From the NCBI GenBank assembly GCA_002422795.1, contig DITJ01000004.1, positions 4,178 through 68,177 of the forward strand: a stretch of 64,000 nt of DNA, in the 5' to 3' direction. The translations under genes and the position numbers were made by a program. Below the pieces are notes generated by a model. It searched no databases. It was not told where the DNA came from and worked only from the letters and a program-made list of their open reading frames with translations. Position 1 is the first letter of the stretch; each line of letters begins with the position of its first letter. Shown here piece by piece: positions 11,530 to 20,686 of this stretch. The stretch comes from Alphaproteobacteria bacterium UBA6187 (GTDB taxonomy: Bacteria; Pseudomonadota; Alphaproteobacteria; Rickettsiales; UBA6187).

Positions 11530-12126
11530 TTATGGCTTCCTTAAGGCATAGTATCCATTTCTCTTTGCGCCGAGGAACTTAATAAGCTTGGCTTTTACTA
11601 AATTAGAAATATCACGTTTTGCAGTTTTTTCAGATACTTGCCAAACTGTCTGTATGTCAAGTGCCTTTAAACTGACTCCAACTTGTAGCCGCCCTAAAAA
11701 CCATAGTTGTCTCTGGTTCAAGTTGGGAATGATTTTTGAATCAACAACTACGTTTATAGGGACAAATTTGACCCTATAAATCTCTTCTTCCAATAGCTGA
11801 TTGTGGAACAAAGAAGCCTTCCTATCACGCAGTAACATTTGTTCACAGACCTCCCATACCTCTCTTTTATCAATCATTTCTAATATCACCCTAAGTACGT
11901 TTGGATAAACCCTGGCAAGCATAAGAAGATGCCCGGACTTCGGCGCATTCAGCCCTTGATACCACTTTGTAACACTATGCAAGCTTGCCCCGGTTAACCT
12001 ACCGATTCTTTTGACAACAGCACTGGAATATGTGTGCTCAATGCGTAATGCATTGGAAACCATGCCAGCGACCATTTTGTCAGTGATTTTTGCAGGTAAA
12101 ACTTGGTTATTCTGATTGAAAGACAT
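11530..12126 (-). CDS. DNA-binding regulator with HTH and DeoR-like winged helix
   Basis: This protein has 198 residues. About residues 20-75 contain an HTH (VVKRIGRLTGASLHSVTKWYQGLNAPKSGHLLMLARVYP). The C-terminal ~70 residues contain a winged helix like those of DeoR-type regulators (LNQRQLWFLGRLQVGVSLKALDIQTVWQVSEKTAKRDISNLVKAKLIKFLG). It is divergent from the serine recombinase across 74 bp, so it may regulate the recombinase-ParB-RepB cassette. The exact family is not identified. Confidence 0.75.
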   Translation of the reverse strand: MSFNQNNQVLPAKITDKMVAGMVSNALRIEHTYSSAVVKRIGRLTGASLHSVTKWYQGLNAPKSGHLLMLARVYPNVLRVILEMIDKREVWEVCEQMLLRDRKASLFHNQLLEEEIYRVKFVPINVVVDSKIIPNLNQRQLWFLGRLQVGVSLKALDIQTVWQVSEKTAKRDISNLVKAKLIKFLGAKRNGYYALRKP

Positions 12127-12200
12127 TTTAGTACTCCATTGTTAAGATTAGCAAAGGAGTATTTTTTGCCTGCTGTGCCAGGTATGGAATAGCAATTTAA

Positions 12201-13778
12201 TTGGAATTTAATGTGAATCACTTGTTTAGTTCTGAAGGCAATACCAACGCGCAACTCAAAAAGGCGGCAATGTATGTGCGCATGTCAACTGATCATCAGA
12301 AATACTCCACTGAGAACCAGGCGGATTCTATTAGGGAATATGCAGGCCGTTACAATATTGAAATAATAAAAACATACACAGACTCAGGAAAAAGCGGTCT
12401 TAGCTTAGACGGGCGTGATGCTTTGAAACAATTAATTGATGATGTCCAACATGGCAAGCCGGAATTTAACACTATTCTGGTGCTGGATGTAACCCGCTGG
12501 GGAAGGTTCCAGGATGCAGATGAAAGTGCATATTATGAATATATGTGTCGCCGTGCCGGGATTGATGTGCAATACGTGGCCGAGCAATTTGAAAATGATG
12601 GCAGTCCTGTTTCTACAATCGTAAAAGGTGTGAAACGTGCAATGGCTGGGGAATATAGTCGCGAACTTTCCACTAAGGTATTTGCAGGCCAGTGCCGACT
12701 AATTGAAATGGGATTTAAGCAAGGTGGGCATGCCGGGTATGGGTTACGCCGCATGCTTATCGATGAACATGGCAATCCAAAAGGCGAACTTCTGGTGGGT
12801 CAGCATAAAAGCTTCCAGACAGACCGGGTAATCCTTGTTCCTGGCCCAGCGGAGGAAATCGAGACTGTACGCTGGATATACAAAGCTTTCACAGAAAATA
12901 ATATGCGTGAAAGTAAAATTGCTGAAGAGCTTAACAGGCAAAATATATTAACTGATTTAGGCCGCACCTGGAGCCGAGGTACAATCCATCAAATCCTTAC
13001 AAATGAAAAATATATCGGCAATAACGTATTCAATAAAATATCCTACAAACTTAAGAAGAAGCGTGTGCTTAATACGCCGGATATGTGGGTGCGTGCTGAT
13101 AATGTGTTTGAGGCAATTATTGAACCAAAATACTTCTATACTGCCCAAGGCATCATCCGTGAACGTAATAGGAAATTCACTGACCAGGAAATGCTTGATA
13201 AGCTCAAAAAACTTCACCAACGCCAGGGGTGGCTATCAGGAATTGTTATTGATGAAGAAGATGACATGCCATCCAGCAGTATGTACAGGCATCGCTTCGG
13301 CAACCTGATCCGCGCATATGAGATGATAGGCTACACGCCTGACATTGATTATAGCTATATTGAAATTAATAAGAATCTCAGAAAATTCCATTCTAAAATT
13401 GTTGAAGATACAATTAATAAAATCCGCACGCTGGGAGCTACTGCCCACCTTGATGAAAAGTCAGACCTGTTATTTATCAATAATGAATTGAAGGTCTCTG
13501 TAATTATTTGCCGCTGCTTGCAAACAGAAGCAGGTAGCCTGCGCTGGAAGGTGCATTTGGATACTGGCCTTGAGCCTGATATTACCGTTGCCATCCGTAT
13601 GGATATAAATAACGAAAAGCCACTGGATTATTACCTCCTTCCGGCACTTGATATTGAAAACCCTAAAATGCGCCTTGCTGAAAATAATGGGTTGGCTCTT
13701 GATACTTACCGCTTTGACGAACTGGAAGTATTTTTTCAATTAACTGAACGTGTAGAAATATGGGAGGCCGCATGCTAA
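12201..13778 (+). CDS. large serine recombinase
   Basis: This is a site-specific DNA recombinase of the resolvase/invertase superfamily. The N-terminal catalytic domain carries the nucleophile Ser29 (YVRMSTDHQ) and the downstream Arg cluster (DVTRWGRFQDAD). It is followed by a recombinase domain (about 180-290: GYGLRRMLID...ETVRWIYKAF...IAEELNRQNI...WSRGTIHQILTNEKYIGN) and a C-terminal extension. At about 525 residues it has normal family length. The annotated TTG start at 12201 is uncertain; GTG 12213 also fits. It heads a three-gene unit with two ParB-like genes, a combination I know from other proteobacterial islands. Confidence 0.9.
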   Translation: MEFNVNHLFSSEGNTNAQLKKAAMYVRMSTDHQKYSTENQADSIREYAGRYNIEIIKTYTDSGKSGLSLDGRDALKQLIDDVQHGKPEFNTILVLDVTRWGRFQDADESAYYEYMCRRAGIDVQYVAEQFENDGSPVSTIVKGVKRAMAGEYSRELSTKVFAGQCRLIEMGFKQGGHAGYGLRRMLIDEHGNPKGELLVGQHKSFQTDRVILVPGPAEEIETVRWIYKAFTENNMRESKIAEELNRQNILTDLGRTWSRGTIHQILTNEKYIGNNVFNKISYKLKKKRVLNTPDMWVRADNVFEAIIEPKYFYTAQGIIRERNRKFTDQEMLDKLKKLHQRQGWLSGIVIDEEDDMPSSSMYRHRFGNLIRAYEMIGYTPDIDYSYIEINKNLRKFHSKIVEDTINKIRTLGATAHLDEKSDLLFINNELKVSVIICRCLQTEAGSLRWKVHLDTGLEPDITVAIRMDINNEKPLDYYLLPALDIENPKMRLAENNGLALDTYRFDELEVFFQLTERVEIWEAAC

Positions 13779-14668
13779 CCGAAAACAACCCATCCATAGA
13801 AATGATCCGCGTAGACCAGGTTAATATATTGAACCCACGCGTCCGCAATCCCAAAGTTTTTGAAGGTATTGTACATAATATCAAGAATGTAGGCTTAAAG
13901 CGCCCCATCACAGTTACCAGTAGCAATTCCAAAATACCTGGTAAAGATTATGACCTTGTTTGTGGGCAAGGCAGATTGGAAGCATTCCTTGCATGCGGCC
14001 AGGAACTTATTCCGGCAATGATTATAGATGCCAGCGAGGAACAGGCTTTAATTATGAGCCTTGTGGAAAACGTTGCACGCCGTAGGCACAGACCGATTGA
14101 GTTATTGCAAGGGGTTGAGATATTGCGCACCCAGGGTTATGACGCAAAAATAATCGCCCAGAAAGTTGGGCATACCACTGACTATATCCAGGGTGTTATC
14201 AGGTTGCTTGAGCAAGGAGAGGAACGCTTGGTAACAGCTGTGGAATTTGGGTATCTACCGATTACCCTGGCAGTTAATATTATGACATCTCCAAAGGATG
14301 AACAAAAAGCACTTCAGGATGCCTATGAAAGCAAGCAACTTAGTGGCCATAAACTTATGGCTGCAAAACGCATACTCGCATTAAGAAGAAAGGCTGGTAA
14401 AGAGCTGGATAAAAGAGGAAAACGTGTGACCAATGGTACATACATTGCCATTTCTCCCAATGAAATCCTTAAAGCATATAAACGTGAAGTAGAAAGGAAA
14501 AAACTATTGGCACGCAAGGCAGAAATAGCAAGTACGCGATTACTGTTCTTGGTAGAGGCTATGCATTGCCTTATGAAAGAGGATCATTTCACCACCTTAT
14601 TAAGGGCAGAAAATCTTGAAACAATGCCAAAACAACTATCCCACTTAATAGCAGCAAAAGGAAAGTAG
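13772..14668 (+). CDS. ParB/RepB-like protein 1 of the recombinase cassette
   Basis: This 298-residue protein starts at ATG 13772, overlapping the recombinase stop. The ParB N-terminal domain covers about residues 5-100 (IRVDQVNILNPRVRNPKVFEGIVHNIKNVGLKRPITV...DLVCGQGRLEAFLACG...ALIMSLVENVARRRHRPIE), including the GQGR CTPase-type motif and the ENVARR box. A central HTH follows (AKIIAQKVGHTTDYIQGVIRLLEQG). Plasmid RepB/ParB proteins bind centromere-like sites. No ParA is present, so classical partitioning is unlikely and a role with the recombinase is more plausible. Confidence 0.85.
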   Translation: MLTENNPSIEMIRVDQVNILNPRVRNPKVFEGIVHNIKNVGLKRPITVTSSNSKIPGKDYDLVCGQGRLEAFLACGQELIPAMIIDASEEQALIMSLVENVARRRHRPIELLQGVEILRTQGYDAKIIAQKVGHTTDYIQGVIRLLEQGEERLVTAVEFGYLPITLAVNIMTSPKDEQKALQDAYESKQLSGHKLMAAKRILALRRKAGKELDKRGKRVTNGTYIAISPNEILKAYKREVERKKLLARKAEIASTRLLFLVEAMHCLMKEDHFTTLLRAENLETMPKQLSHLIAAKGK

Positions 14669-14671
14669 CCT

Positions 14672-15583
14672 ATGCTAAATACAAAAGCAGAAGTAGTGCA
14701 GAATGATATTAAAATAGGTTTTAATATCGGAACAATAAGGCTTGAGCTGGATGATATAAGCCCTCTAAAAATGGTTACTTCTGCCATGAGGGATAGCGAG
14801 AAGTTCAAGCAAATCATGGCTTCCATAAAAGAAATTGGAATTATTGAGCCTCCGGTAGTTGCACCTTCCAAGAAAAACAGCAGGAAGTATATCCTGCTTG
14901 ATGGCCACCTGCGCATCGAAGCCCTTAAAATAATTGGGGAATATGAAGTAACCTGCATTATCTCAACTGATGATGAGGCATTCACATATAACAAGCATAT
15001 CAGCCGCCTGTCCCCAATCCAGGAACATAGGATGATATTGGAAGCAATAAAGAGAGGTGTATCTGAAGAGAAAATTGCTCGTGCACTAAATCTTGATGTT
15101 AACAATATTATACGAAAGCGTAACCTCCTGAACGGTATATGCCCGGAAACTACCGAACTTTTAAAAGATAAAATGGTCGCAGCGCAGGTATTTAAGGTAT
15201 TGAGGCGCATGAAGGCAGTCCGGCAGATTGAAGCTGCTATGCTTATGAATGATGCCAATAATTACACAGCCTCTTATGCCAGTGCCATGCTTGCTTCTAC
15301 ACCAAAAGCCCAACTCGTAAATCCAGAACAACCAAAAAAGATAAAAGGACTAAGCGAAGACCAGATTGCCAGGATGGAAGCAGAGATGGGAAGTTTGCAG
15401 GGTGAGTATCGGTTGATAGAAGAAAATTATGGCACTGATGTTCTGAACTTAACCCTGGCCAAGGGATATATTGGTACATTACTAGATAATGTTAGGGTGG
15501 TGCGTTATTTGGCACAACACCATCCTGAAATGCTTACAGAGTTCCAGAAAATTACGGAGATGAAATCGCTTAATGGGAAGTGA
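14672..15583 (+). CDS. ParB/RepB-like protein 2 of the recombinase cassette
   Basis: This 303-residue protein starts 3 bp after the previous gene. The ParB-like N-terminal domain is present (about 25-110: SEKFKQIMASIKEIGIIEPPVVAP...YILLDGHLRIEALKIIG), where GQGR is replaced by DGHLR. An HTH follows (ISRLSPIQEHRMILEAIKRGVSEEKIARALNLDVNNIIRKRNLL), then a RepB-type C-terminal domain (about 160-290). Tandem, divergent ParB-like proteins next to a large serine recombinase form a conserved module of unknown purpose. Confidence 0.85.
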   Translation: MLNTKAEVVQNDIKIGFNIGTIRLELDDISPLKMVTSAMRDSEKFKQIMASIKEIGIIEPPVVAPSKKNSRKYILLDGHLRIEALKIIGEYEVTCIISTDDEAFTYNKHISRLSPIQEHRMILEAIKRGVSEEKIARALNLDVNNIIRKRNLLNGICPETTELLKDKMVAAQVFKVLRRMKAVRQIEAAMLMNDANNYTASYASAMLASTPKAQLVNPEQPKKIKGLSEDQIARMEAEMGSLQGEYRLIEENYGTDVLNLTLAKGYIGTLLDNVRVVRYLAQHHPEMLTEFQKITEMKSLNGK

Positions 15584-15591
15584 TTTCATGC

Positions 15592-16044
15592 TTAGATTCC
15601 TTGTATTGAATTAGCTTCCAAACCAGAATTTAGAAAACTGATAATCTCAGTTTTTATGTCTTCTGGTGATAGTTTTATTTTTCCATTAATTGCACATTCC
15701 CAAATAATCAGCACCCTCCAACCAGTTGATAATAAATCCGATACTTTATTTTTATCCCGGATAAGGTTCCTTTTTATTTTTGCAAACCAAAATTCAGTAT
15801 TGCTCTTTGGTATGTGGGAAATATGACAACCATGGCCATGCCAGAAACATCCATTTATAAAAATGGCAGTTTTGTATTTTTTAAGTACTAAATCTGGACT
15901 TCCAGGTAATAACTTATAATTCTTACGATATCTATAGCCAGAATGGTAAAGCAATAGACGTATAAATTTCTCAGGTTTAGTGTCCTGCGATTTGATCGCA
16001 GACATTATTTCACTTCTTGTCTTGGGGTTTTTCTTTTTTTTCAT
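15592..16044 (-). CDS. vsr: Vsr-type very-short-patch mismatch endonuclease
   Basis: This 150-residue protein nicks DNA at T:G mismatches that arise when 5-methylcytosine deaminates, and it accompanies C5-methyltransferases. The family signature is clear: RSEIMSAIKSQDTKPE, the PD-(D/E)XK-like core GSPDLVLKKYKTAIFINGCFWHGH with catalytic Asp and zinc/active-site His residues, and a C-terminal WRVLIIWECAI. It lies next to a restriction endonuclease and a C5-MTase, forming a complete type II module. It converges with the RepB-like gene, 8 bp apart. Confidence 0.95.
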   Translation of the reverse strand: MKKKKNPKTRSEIMSAIKSQDTKPEKFIRLLLYHSGYRYRKNYKLLPGSPDLVLKKYKTAIFINGCFWHGHGCHISHIPKSNTEFWFAKIKRNLIRDKNKVSDLLSTGWRVLIIWECAINGKIKLSPEDIKTEIISFLNSGLEANSIQGI

Positions 16045-16078
16045 TGTTAATTATAGATACAAATAATAAGTTGCACTA

Positions 16079-16909
16079 TTGGGAATTAATATCTGGTACC
16101 TTACTGTGGAAAATAAAGCAACTGATATAGAAATACTAATAAAAACAACTATTGAGGGGTCGGTTAGAAGCTTTTTTCTAAATAAACAAGTAAAGACAAC
16201 TCATGTCCTTGATAAGATTTTTCCAAAAGAAAGACGCATTAGATCACTAATAGGCGGATTAGAAACCTCCTTTGGAAGTCGAGTTTGGGAGCCTCTTGCA
16301 AAAGCATTTGCAAAACAAAATGGATTTGAAATCCTTAATGAGAAAGAATTTAATAATACACTTATACCACAAACAATCCCTCCTGAAATAGCTCTATGCT
16401 ATGAAAAATGGCGCACTAAAAGAGAATTAACTAAAAATACATCCTTAGATGGTTATATAGAAGAACTGAAAGGTCTAATTAAAACAACGGATTTAACCGA
16501 AGTAAAATATGGGAAGGGTACTAAAGGTAAAGGTGTTGATATCTGGATAAAGAAAGATGGGCATGAATATATTTATGATATCAAAACCAATCAAATCAAT
16601 GCTGGGGATGGGAATAAATTTAATGGCCATATTATGTTATGGTACTTGTATCGTTTAATAAAAGAGCCAGAATGTAACATTACTTGCCAAATTGCATTTC
16701 CTTTTAATCCACATAATACAAATTTCTGGAAAAAAGAAGGCGGAAAAGCATCTCCATTAATACCAAGTGTAGATGCGGTTGTAGAAGGTGAGTTTTGGAA
16801 TTTTTTGCTAGGAGAGGAAGATTCTTGGCAAAAAATTCTATCTACCTTTGCAAAATTGGGTGAAGAAAACTTTGGTGATAATTTTAGTGATATTTTTAAG
16901 TCAAATTAA
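16079..16909 (+). CDS. type II restriction endonuclease, TdeIII-like
   Basis: The protein has about 276 residues. The region GKGVDIWIKKDGHEYIYDIKTNQINAGDGNKFNGHIMLWYLYRL matches my memory of the TdeIII-type restriction endonucleases and contains a PD-(D/E)XK-like core (Asp in GVDIW; Asp-x-Lys in YDIKT). It is followed by CQIAFPFNPH. It is convergent with the C5-methyltransferase, overlapping by 4 bp, and divergent from vsr. The TTG start at 16079 is uncertain; GTG 16106 is an alternative. If the family call holds, the target may be GGNCC, but this is inference. Confidence 0.8.
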   Translation: MGINIWYLTVENKATDIEILIKTTIEGSVRSFFLNKQVKTTHVLDKIFPKERRIRSLIGGLETSFGSRVWEPLAKAFAKQNGFEILNEKEFNNTLIPQTIPPEIALCYEKWRTKRELTKNTSLDGYIEELKGLIKTTDLTEVKYGKGTKGKGVDIWIKKDGHEYIYDIKTNQINAGDGNKFNGHIMLWYLYRLIKEPECNITCQIAFPFNPHNTNFWKKEGGKASPLIPSVDAVVEGEFWNFLLGEEDSWQKILSTFAKLGEENFGDNFSDIFKSN

Positions 16910-18219
16910 GCAAAAGCAAGCTGTTGCTGCTTTACCTTTACCTGCTGCTGTTTTGCTTTGAGTGGCATATAATATTCCATTTGAGGAATTTCCACTTTCT
17001 CAGGAGAATAGTAATAATTCAAAGCTTCAATCAACGTATGTCCAAGTTCTTCACCTAAATTAACAGGCACGGCATTCCCAATTTGTTTATATTGCTCAGA
17101 TAAAGATCCACAAAATTCCCAATTGTCCGGGAATGTTTGGATGCGCGCATATTCTCTAACTGTAAATGGCCTATTTTCTAATGGATGGCAGCGCTCAGTT
17201 TGTTTTTGCGCTGGAGCACAAGTTAATGTCAAGCAAGGTTCATCCCAACTCATCCTTCTAGCCATACCAGTTTTTCCGCCACCTAAATAAAAACTAGCTT
17301 GCATATATTCTTTTTGTAAATCTTCAGGAAGATCGCGCCAATAACCACCTTGAGGTACATGGGCAAGTATTTCAGCTTTTCTTTTAGGATATTTTTGGCC
17401 TTCTGAATGTGGAACATCGCAATCATAGAGTCTGCCTTTTTTCAATGCCTCACCTACCGTATATAAATCTTTATGAGGGGTAGGATACCTGAACTTTAAA
17501 TTGGCATCTCTTCTTAATCCAACAATGATAAGCCTTTCTCGTTTTTGCGGCACACGATAAAAAATAGCTTTTAATACTTGGGTAGGTACTACATCATAGC
17601 CCAATTCATCAAGGATTGAAATCATGCCCTCTAGAGTTCGGCCATTTTCATGCTGCAATAGGCCACGTACATTCTCCCCTATACAAATAAGAGGACGTAT
17701 TTCTTTTACCGCCCTAGCAAATTCAAAAAATAATGTGCCACGCGCATCTTCAAAACCCAATCGTTTTCCAGCATAACTAAATGATTGGCAAGGAAATCCG
17801 CCTGTAACAATATCAACTTTATCTTTATATGGACTAAAGTCCACTTCCCTTACATCACCTTCAATAACATTCCAGTTAGGCCGATTCTTTCGTAATGTAG
17901 CACACGCATGCTTGTTAAGTTCATTAAGCATAGCACATTTGATGCCAGATTTTTCTAAACCAAGGGCTAAACCACCCGCACCAGCAAATAATTCTACAAC
18001 ACTATAATCTTTGTATGGTTTGCAGCGGATAGGTTCTCCAGAATTTCTCAGATGCCCTTCTGTATCAAAAGACTTTAATCTATCTGCTGAAAATAATGGG
18101 TTTCCATTTTCTGAAACTTTTTCTGGTAGTAATTGGCCTGAGCGAACCCACTTTTGGACAACATGTTTGCCCATTGATAATAGGTCTGCAGCTTGTGGTA
18201 ATGTGTATAATTTTTCCAT
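16906..18219 (-). CDS. DNA (cytosine-5)-methyltransferase with N-terminal HTH
   Basis: This protein transfers a methyl group from AdoMet to cytosine C5, protecting the host from the adjacent endonuclease. It has 437 residues. Motif I is VVELFAGAGGLALGLE, motif IV is GGFPCQSFS with nucleophile Cys144, motif VI is GENVRGLL, motif VIII is QKRERLIIVGLR, and motifs IX-X are RTFTVREYARIQTFP-like and YKQIGNAVPV. Residues 1-50 form an extra MerR/excisionase-like HTH (YTLPQAADLLSMGKHVVQKWVRSG), as in controlled methyltransferases that repress their own promoter. A 176-bp AT-rich gap separates it from the RloC-like gene. Confidence 0.95.
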   Translation of the reverse strand: MEKLYTLPQAADLLSMGKHVVQKWVRSGQLLPEKVSENGNPLFSADRLKSFDTEGHLRNSGEPIRCKPYKDYSVVELFAGAGGLALGLEKSGIKCAMLNELNKHACATLRKNRPNWNVIEGDVREVDFSPYKDKVDIVTGGFPCQSFSYAGKRLGFEDARGTLFFEFARAVKEIRPLICIGENVRGLLQHENGRTLEGMISILDELGYDVVPTQVLKAIFYRVPQKRERLIIVGLRRDANLKFRYPTPHKDLYTVGEALKKGRLYDCDVPHSEGQKYPKRKAEILAHVPQGGYWRDLPEDLQKEYMQASFYLGGGKTGMARRMSWDEPCLTLTCAPAQKQTERCHPLENRPFTVREYARIQTFPDNWEFCGSLSEQYKQIGNAVPVNLGEELGHTLIEALNYYYSPEKVEIPQMEYYMPLKAKQQQVKVKQQQLAFA

Positions 18220-18395
18220 ATCTGTACGATAAACTAATTTTAGTTTTTATTGAATACATAAATTATATTTTTTGGAATCCGTGCGTATCAATTTTTCTAT
18301 TGATAATTAATTTATTAACATGTTTATCAAGTATTACATGTTGTTTTTTGGGTATTTTTCTGTATTTTTCCTAATTTAAACGCGAGAGAAATAAG

Positions 18396-20666
18396 ATGAT
18401 ATCCCAACTTACTATAAATGGTATCGCTAGCTATAAGCAGAGCACGGCCATTAATAATCTCAAGCAAGTAAATTTATTCTATGGGTTAAATGGCACAGGA
18501 AAAACAACCCTTACACAATATCTTGCAAAACAAGGTGAGAGTGTTGGTAAGTTCCAAAATTGCTCGTTAACTTTACAATCAAGCACTCCAAAGCCAGAGA
18601 TTTTGGTTTATAATCCAGATTTTGTAAAAGAAAATTTTTTATCTACTGATCCATTAAAAGGTATTTTTACTCTTGATAAAGCAAATGCTGAAGCAGAAAC
18701 GGCCATTAATAATGCCCGTGCTATAATAAAACAAATAGAAAATGAGAAGATTCCGCATAGTAAAACTATTGAAATCAATGGTGCTACAGAAAAATCCGAT
18801 AAGGATTCATTAATAAAAGCAGTATGGGTGGAAAAAGCAACATATGAAAATTCTGCAATGAGGACATGCCTAGAAGGGTTTATGGGCAGTAAGGACGCTT
18901 TCCTTAATAAAATATTATTAACCCAAGCATCTGATCTTGGAATAGATAAAATAAATCAAGAATTAACCAATATTCAGGCGGAATTAGAGGAGTTAGACAA
19001 AGATTCAGTAGAAAAACGTCCATTGCACCAACTTTTTGATAACAACATAACATCTGTAGAATTAGATAAAATATTTGAAGAAAGAATCGTTGGGTCAAAA
19101 GACAGTTACCTGAAAGAACTTATGGAAAAGTTAAGCCATACAGATTGGGTAAATCATGGTATTACCCATTACTTAGATAAAACAGACGATTGTCCTTTTT
19201 GCAAGCGAGGCATGGATGATGCTTTAAAAGCTCAAATTAAGTCCCATATTGATGCTACATACCAAGAGAAGTTAAAAGAATTAAATAACATAAAGCTCTC
19301 TTACCAGGAAAATAAGTTATTGTGCGAAGGATTGATAAATGGATACAAAGAAGATGCAGTGTTTATAAAAAATCTTCAGGTAAAGAATCTTCTAGAAAAC
19401 TTGCAATCCCATCTAAATGAGAATCTGCTTTTAATAGATAATAAAATAAAAGAGCCAAGTAGTGTAATAAACCTTAACCCTACTAAAGAAATCATTACAG
19501 AAATTAATAATATCATTACATCTGAAAATACCAAAATTATAGACTTTAACCAAAAACTAGAAAACCGGGAGAAAGCAAAAAAAGATATAAAAGACCAGTT
19601 TTGGAAGCTATTAAGGAAAAAACATTCCGTCGAGATAGAGTCATATAATAAACGCCTTGAAGATAGGGCAAAAACTTCAAGTAAAGCGCAACTTGAATTG
19701 AAAAAAATCCTAGACACAGAAAAAGCACAAAATGATATTATTGTAGAAAACCAGCAAAAAACCAAGAATGTAGAAATAGCTGTAAAACGTATTAATAATC
19801 GGCTTCGCTGCTTTGGCCTGGAGGGATTTGAAATATCTAGGGTTAATAGTGGGGACGATAACCATTATTTTTATGAAATAGTACGAGATACTCCTTCCGG
19901 AGATGATGCAACATTCCATACGTTAAGTGAAGGTGAAAAAACTCTTATTTCATTCCTGTATTTTATAGAATTATGCGTGGGAGTTGCAGATATAAATAAA
20001 AGCGGTGAACCTGGAAATCGTATAATTGTTATAGATGATCCTATTTCCAGCCTTTCTTTGAACCTTGTGTTTGATATTTCAGTCTTAATTAAGGATTTAT
20101 TTTTAACCAGTAATATCTATAGACAGGTTTTTATACTAACCCACCATTTATACTTTTTACATGAATTCTTGGGTATGCACCCAGAATTAAAAAAAACCTG
20201 GAGCCTTTATAGGGTAACAAAGAATAGCTTTACTTCTGTAAATCCTATGAGCAAGGAAGATATAAAAAATAATTATGAAGGGTACTGGCAACTTTTAAAG
20301 GACGCAAAAGAAGGAAAATTACCAAAAGTAGCTTTGCCGAATGCAATTAGGAATATTTGTGAGCAATATTTTTCTTTTGTACACGGGCATGATGATTTAA
20401 AAGCTGCGTTAAAAAAATTATCAGAGGACAATGGTAATGATCCATCTTATAAATCATTTGATAGGTATATAAACCGTGAATCACATTCTGATGCAACTAA
20501 TTTTATTGATATAAATGAAATTGATACGGATAAATTTCTAAAATATTTTGAATGTATGTTTACTAATTCCGGTCATAAAAAACATTATCAAATTATGATT
20601 GGGGATAGCTTAATAGCTAATGAAGACAATGTTATAGATTTTCAAAATGCCAGGACAGGTGGATAA
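18396..20666 (+). CDS. RloC/PrrC-like ATPase, putative anticodon nuclease
   Basis: This is a 756-residue SMC/Rad50-like ABC ATPase of the AAA_13 type. Walker A is at about 29-37 (GLNGTGKTT). Long coiled coil surrounds a zinc hook C266-P-F-C269, with a second coiled coil after it. The signature is LSEGEKT, Walker B is IIVIDDPISSL and the H-loop is FILTHH. The C-terminal domain holds R652-x3-E656 followed 41 residues later by His697 (R-x3-E-xn-H), the catalytic pattern described for PrrC/RloC anticodon nucleases. Arg690-x6-His697 also fits a HEPN motif. RloC is slightly longer (about 800). It starts an apparent operon with the HD-GHKL gene 20 bp downstream. Confidence 0.85.
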   Translation: MISQLTINGIASYKQSTAINNLKQVNLFYGLNGTGKTTLTQYLAKQGESVGKFQNCSLTLQSSTPKPEILVYNPDFVKENFLSTDPLKGIFTLDKANAEAETAINNARAIIKQIENEKIPHSKTIEINGATEKSDKDSLIKAVWVEKATYENSAMRTCLEGFMGSKDAFLNKILLTQASDLGIDKINQELTNIQAELEELDKDSVEKRPLHQLFDNNITSVELDKIFEERIVGSKDSYLKELMEKLSHTDWVNHGITHYLDKTDDCPFCKRGMDDALKAQIKSHIDATYQEKLKELNNIKLSYQENKLLCEGLINGYKEDAVFIKNLQVKNLLENLQSHLNENLLLIDNKIKEPSSVINLNPTKEIITEINNIITSENTKIIDFNQKLENREKAKKDIKDQFWKLLRKKHSVEIESYNKRLEDRAKTSSKAQLELKKILDTEKAQNDIIVENQQKTKNVEIAVKRINNRLRCFGLEGFEISRVNSGDDNHYFYEIVRDTPSGDDATFHTLSEGEKTLISFLYFIELCVGVADINKSGEPGNRIIVIDDPISSLSLNLVFDISVLIKDLFLTSNIYRQVFILTHHLYFLHEFLGMHPELKKTWSLYRVTKNSFTSVNPMSKEDIKNNYEGYWQLLKDAKEGKLPKVALPNAIRNICEQYFSFVHGHDDLKAALKKLSEDNGNDPSYKSFDRYINRESHSDATNFIDINEIDTDKFLKYFECMFTNSGHKKHYQIMIGDSLIANEDNVIDFQNARTGG

Positions 20667-20686
20667 TATTTTACGGATAATAAGTT

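Noticed and set aside
12201..15583. Plasmid partition locus (ParAB)
   Set aside because: Two ParB-like genes are present but no ParA ATPase and no replication initiator of RepC type are next to them.
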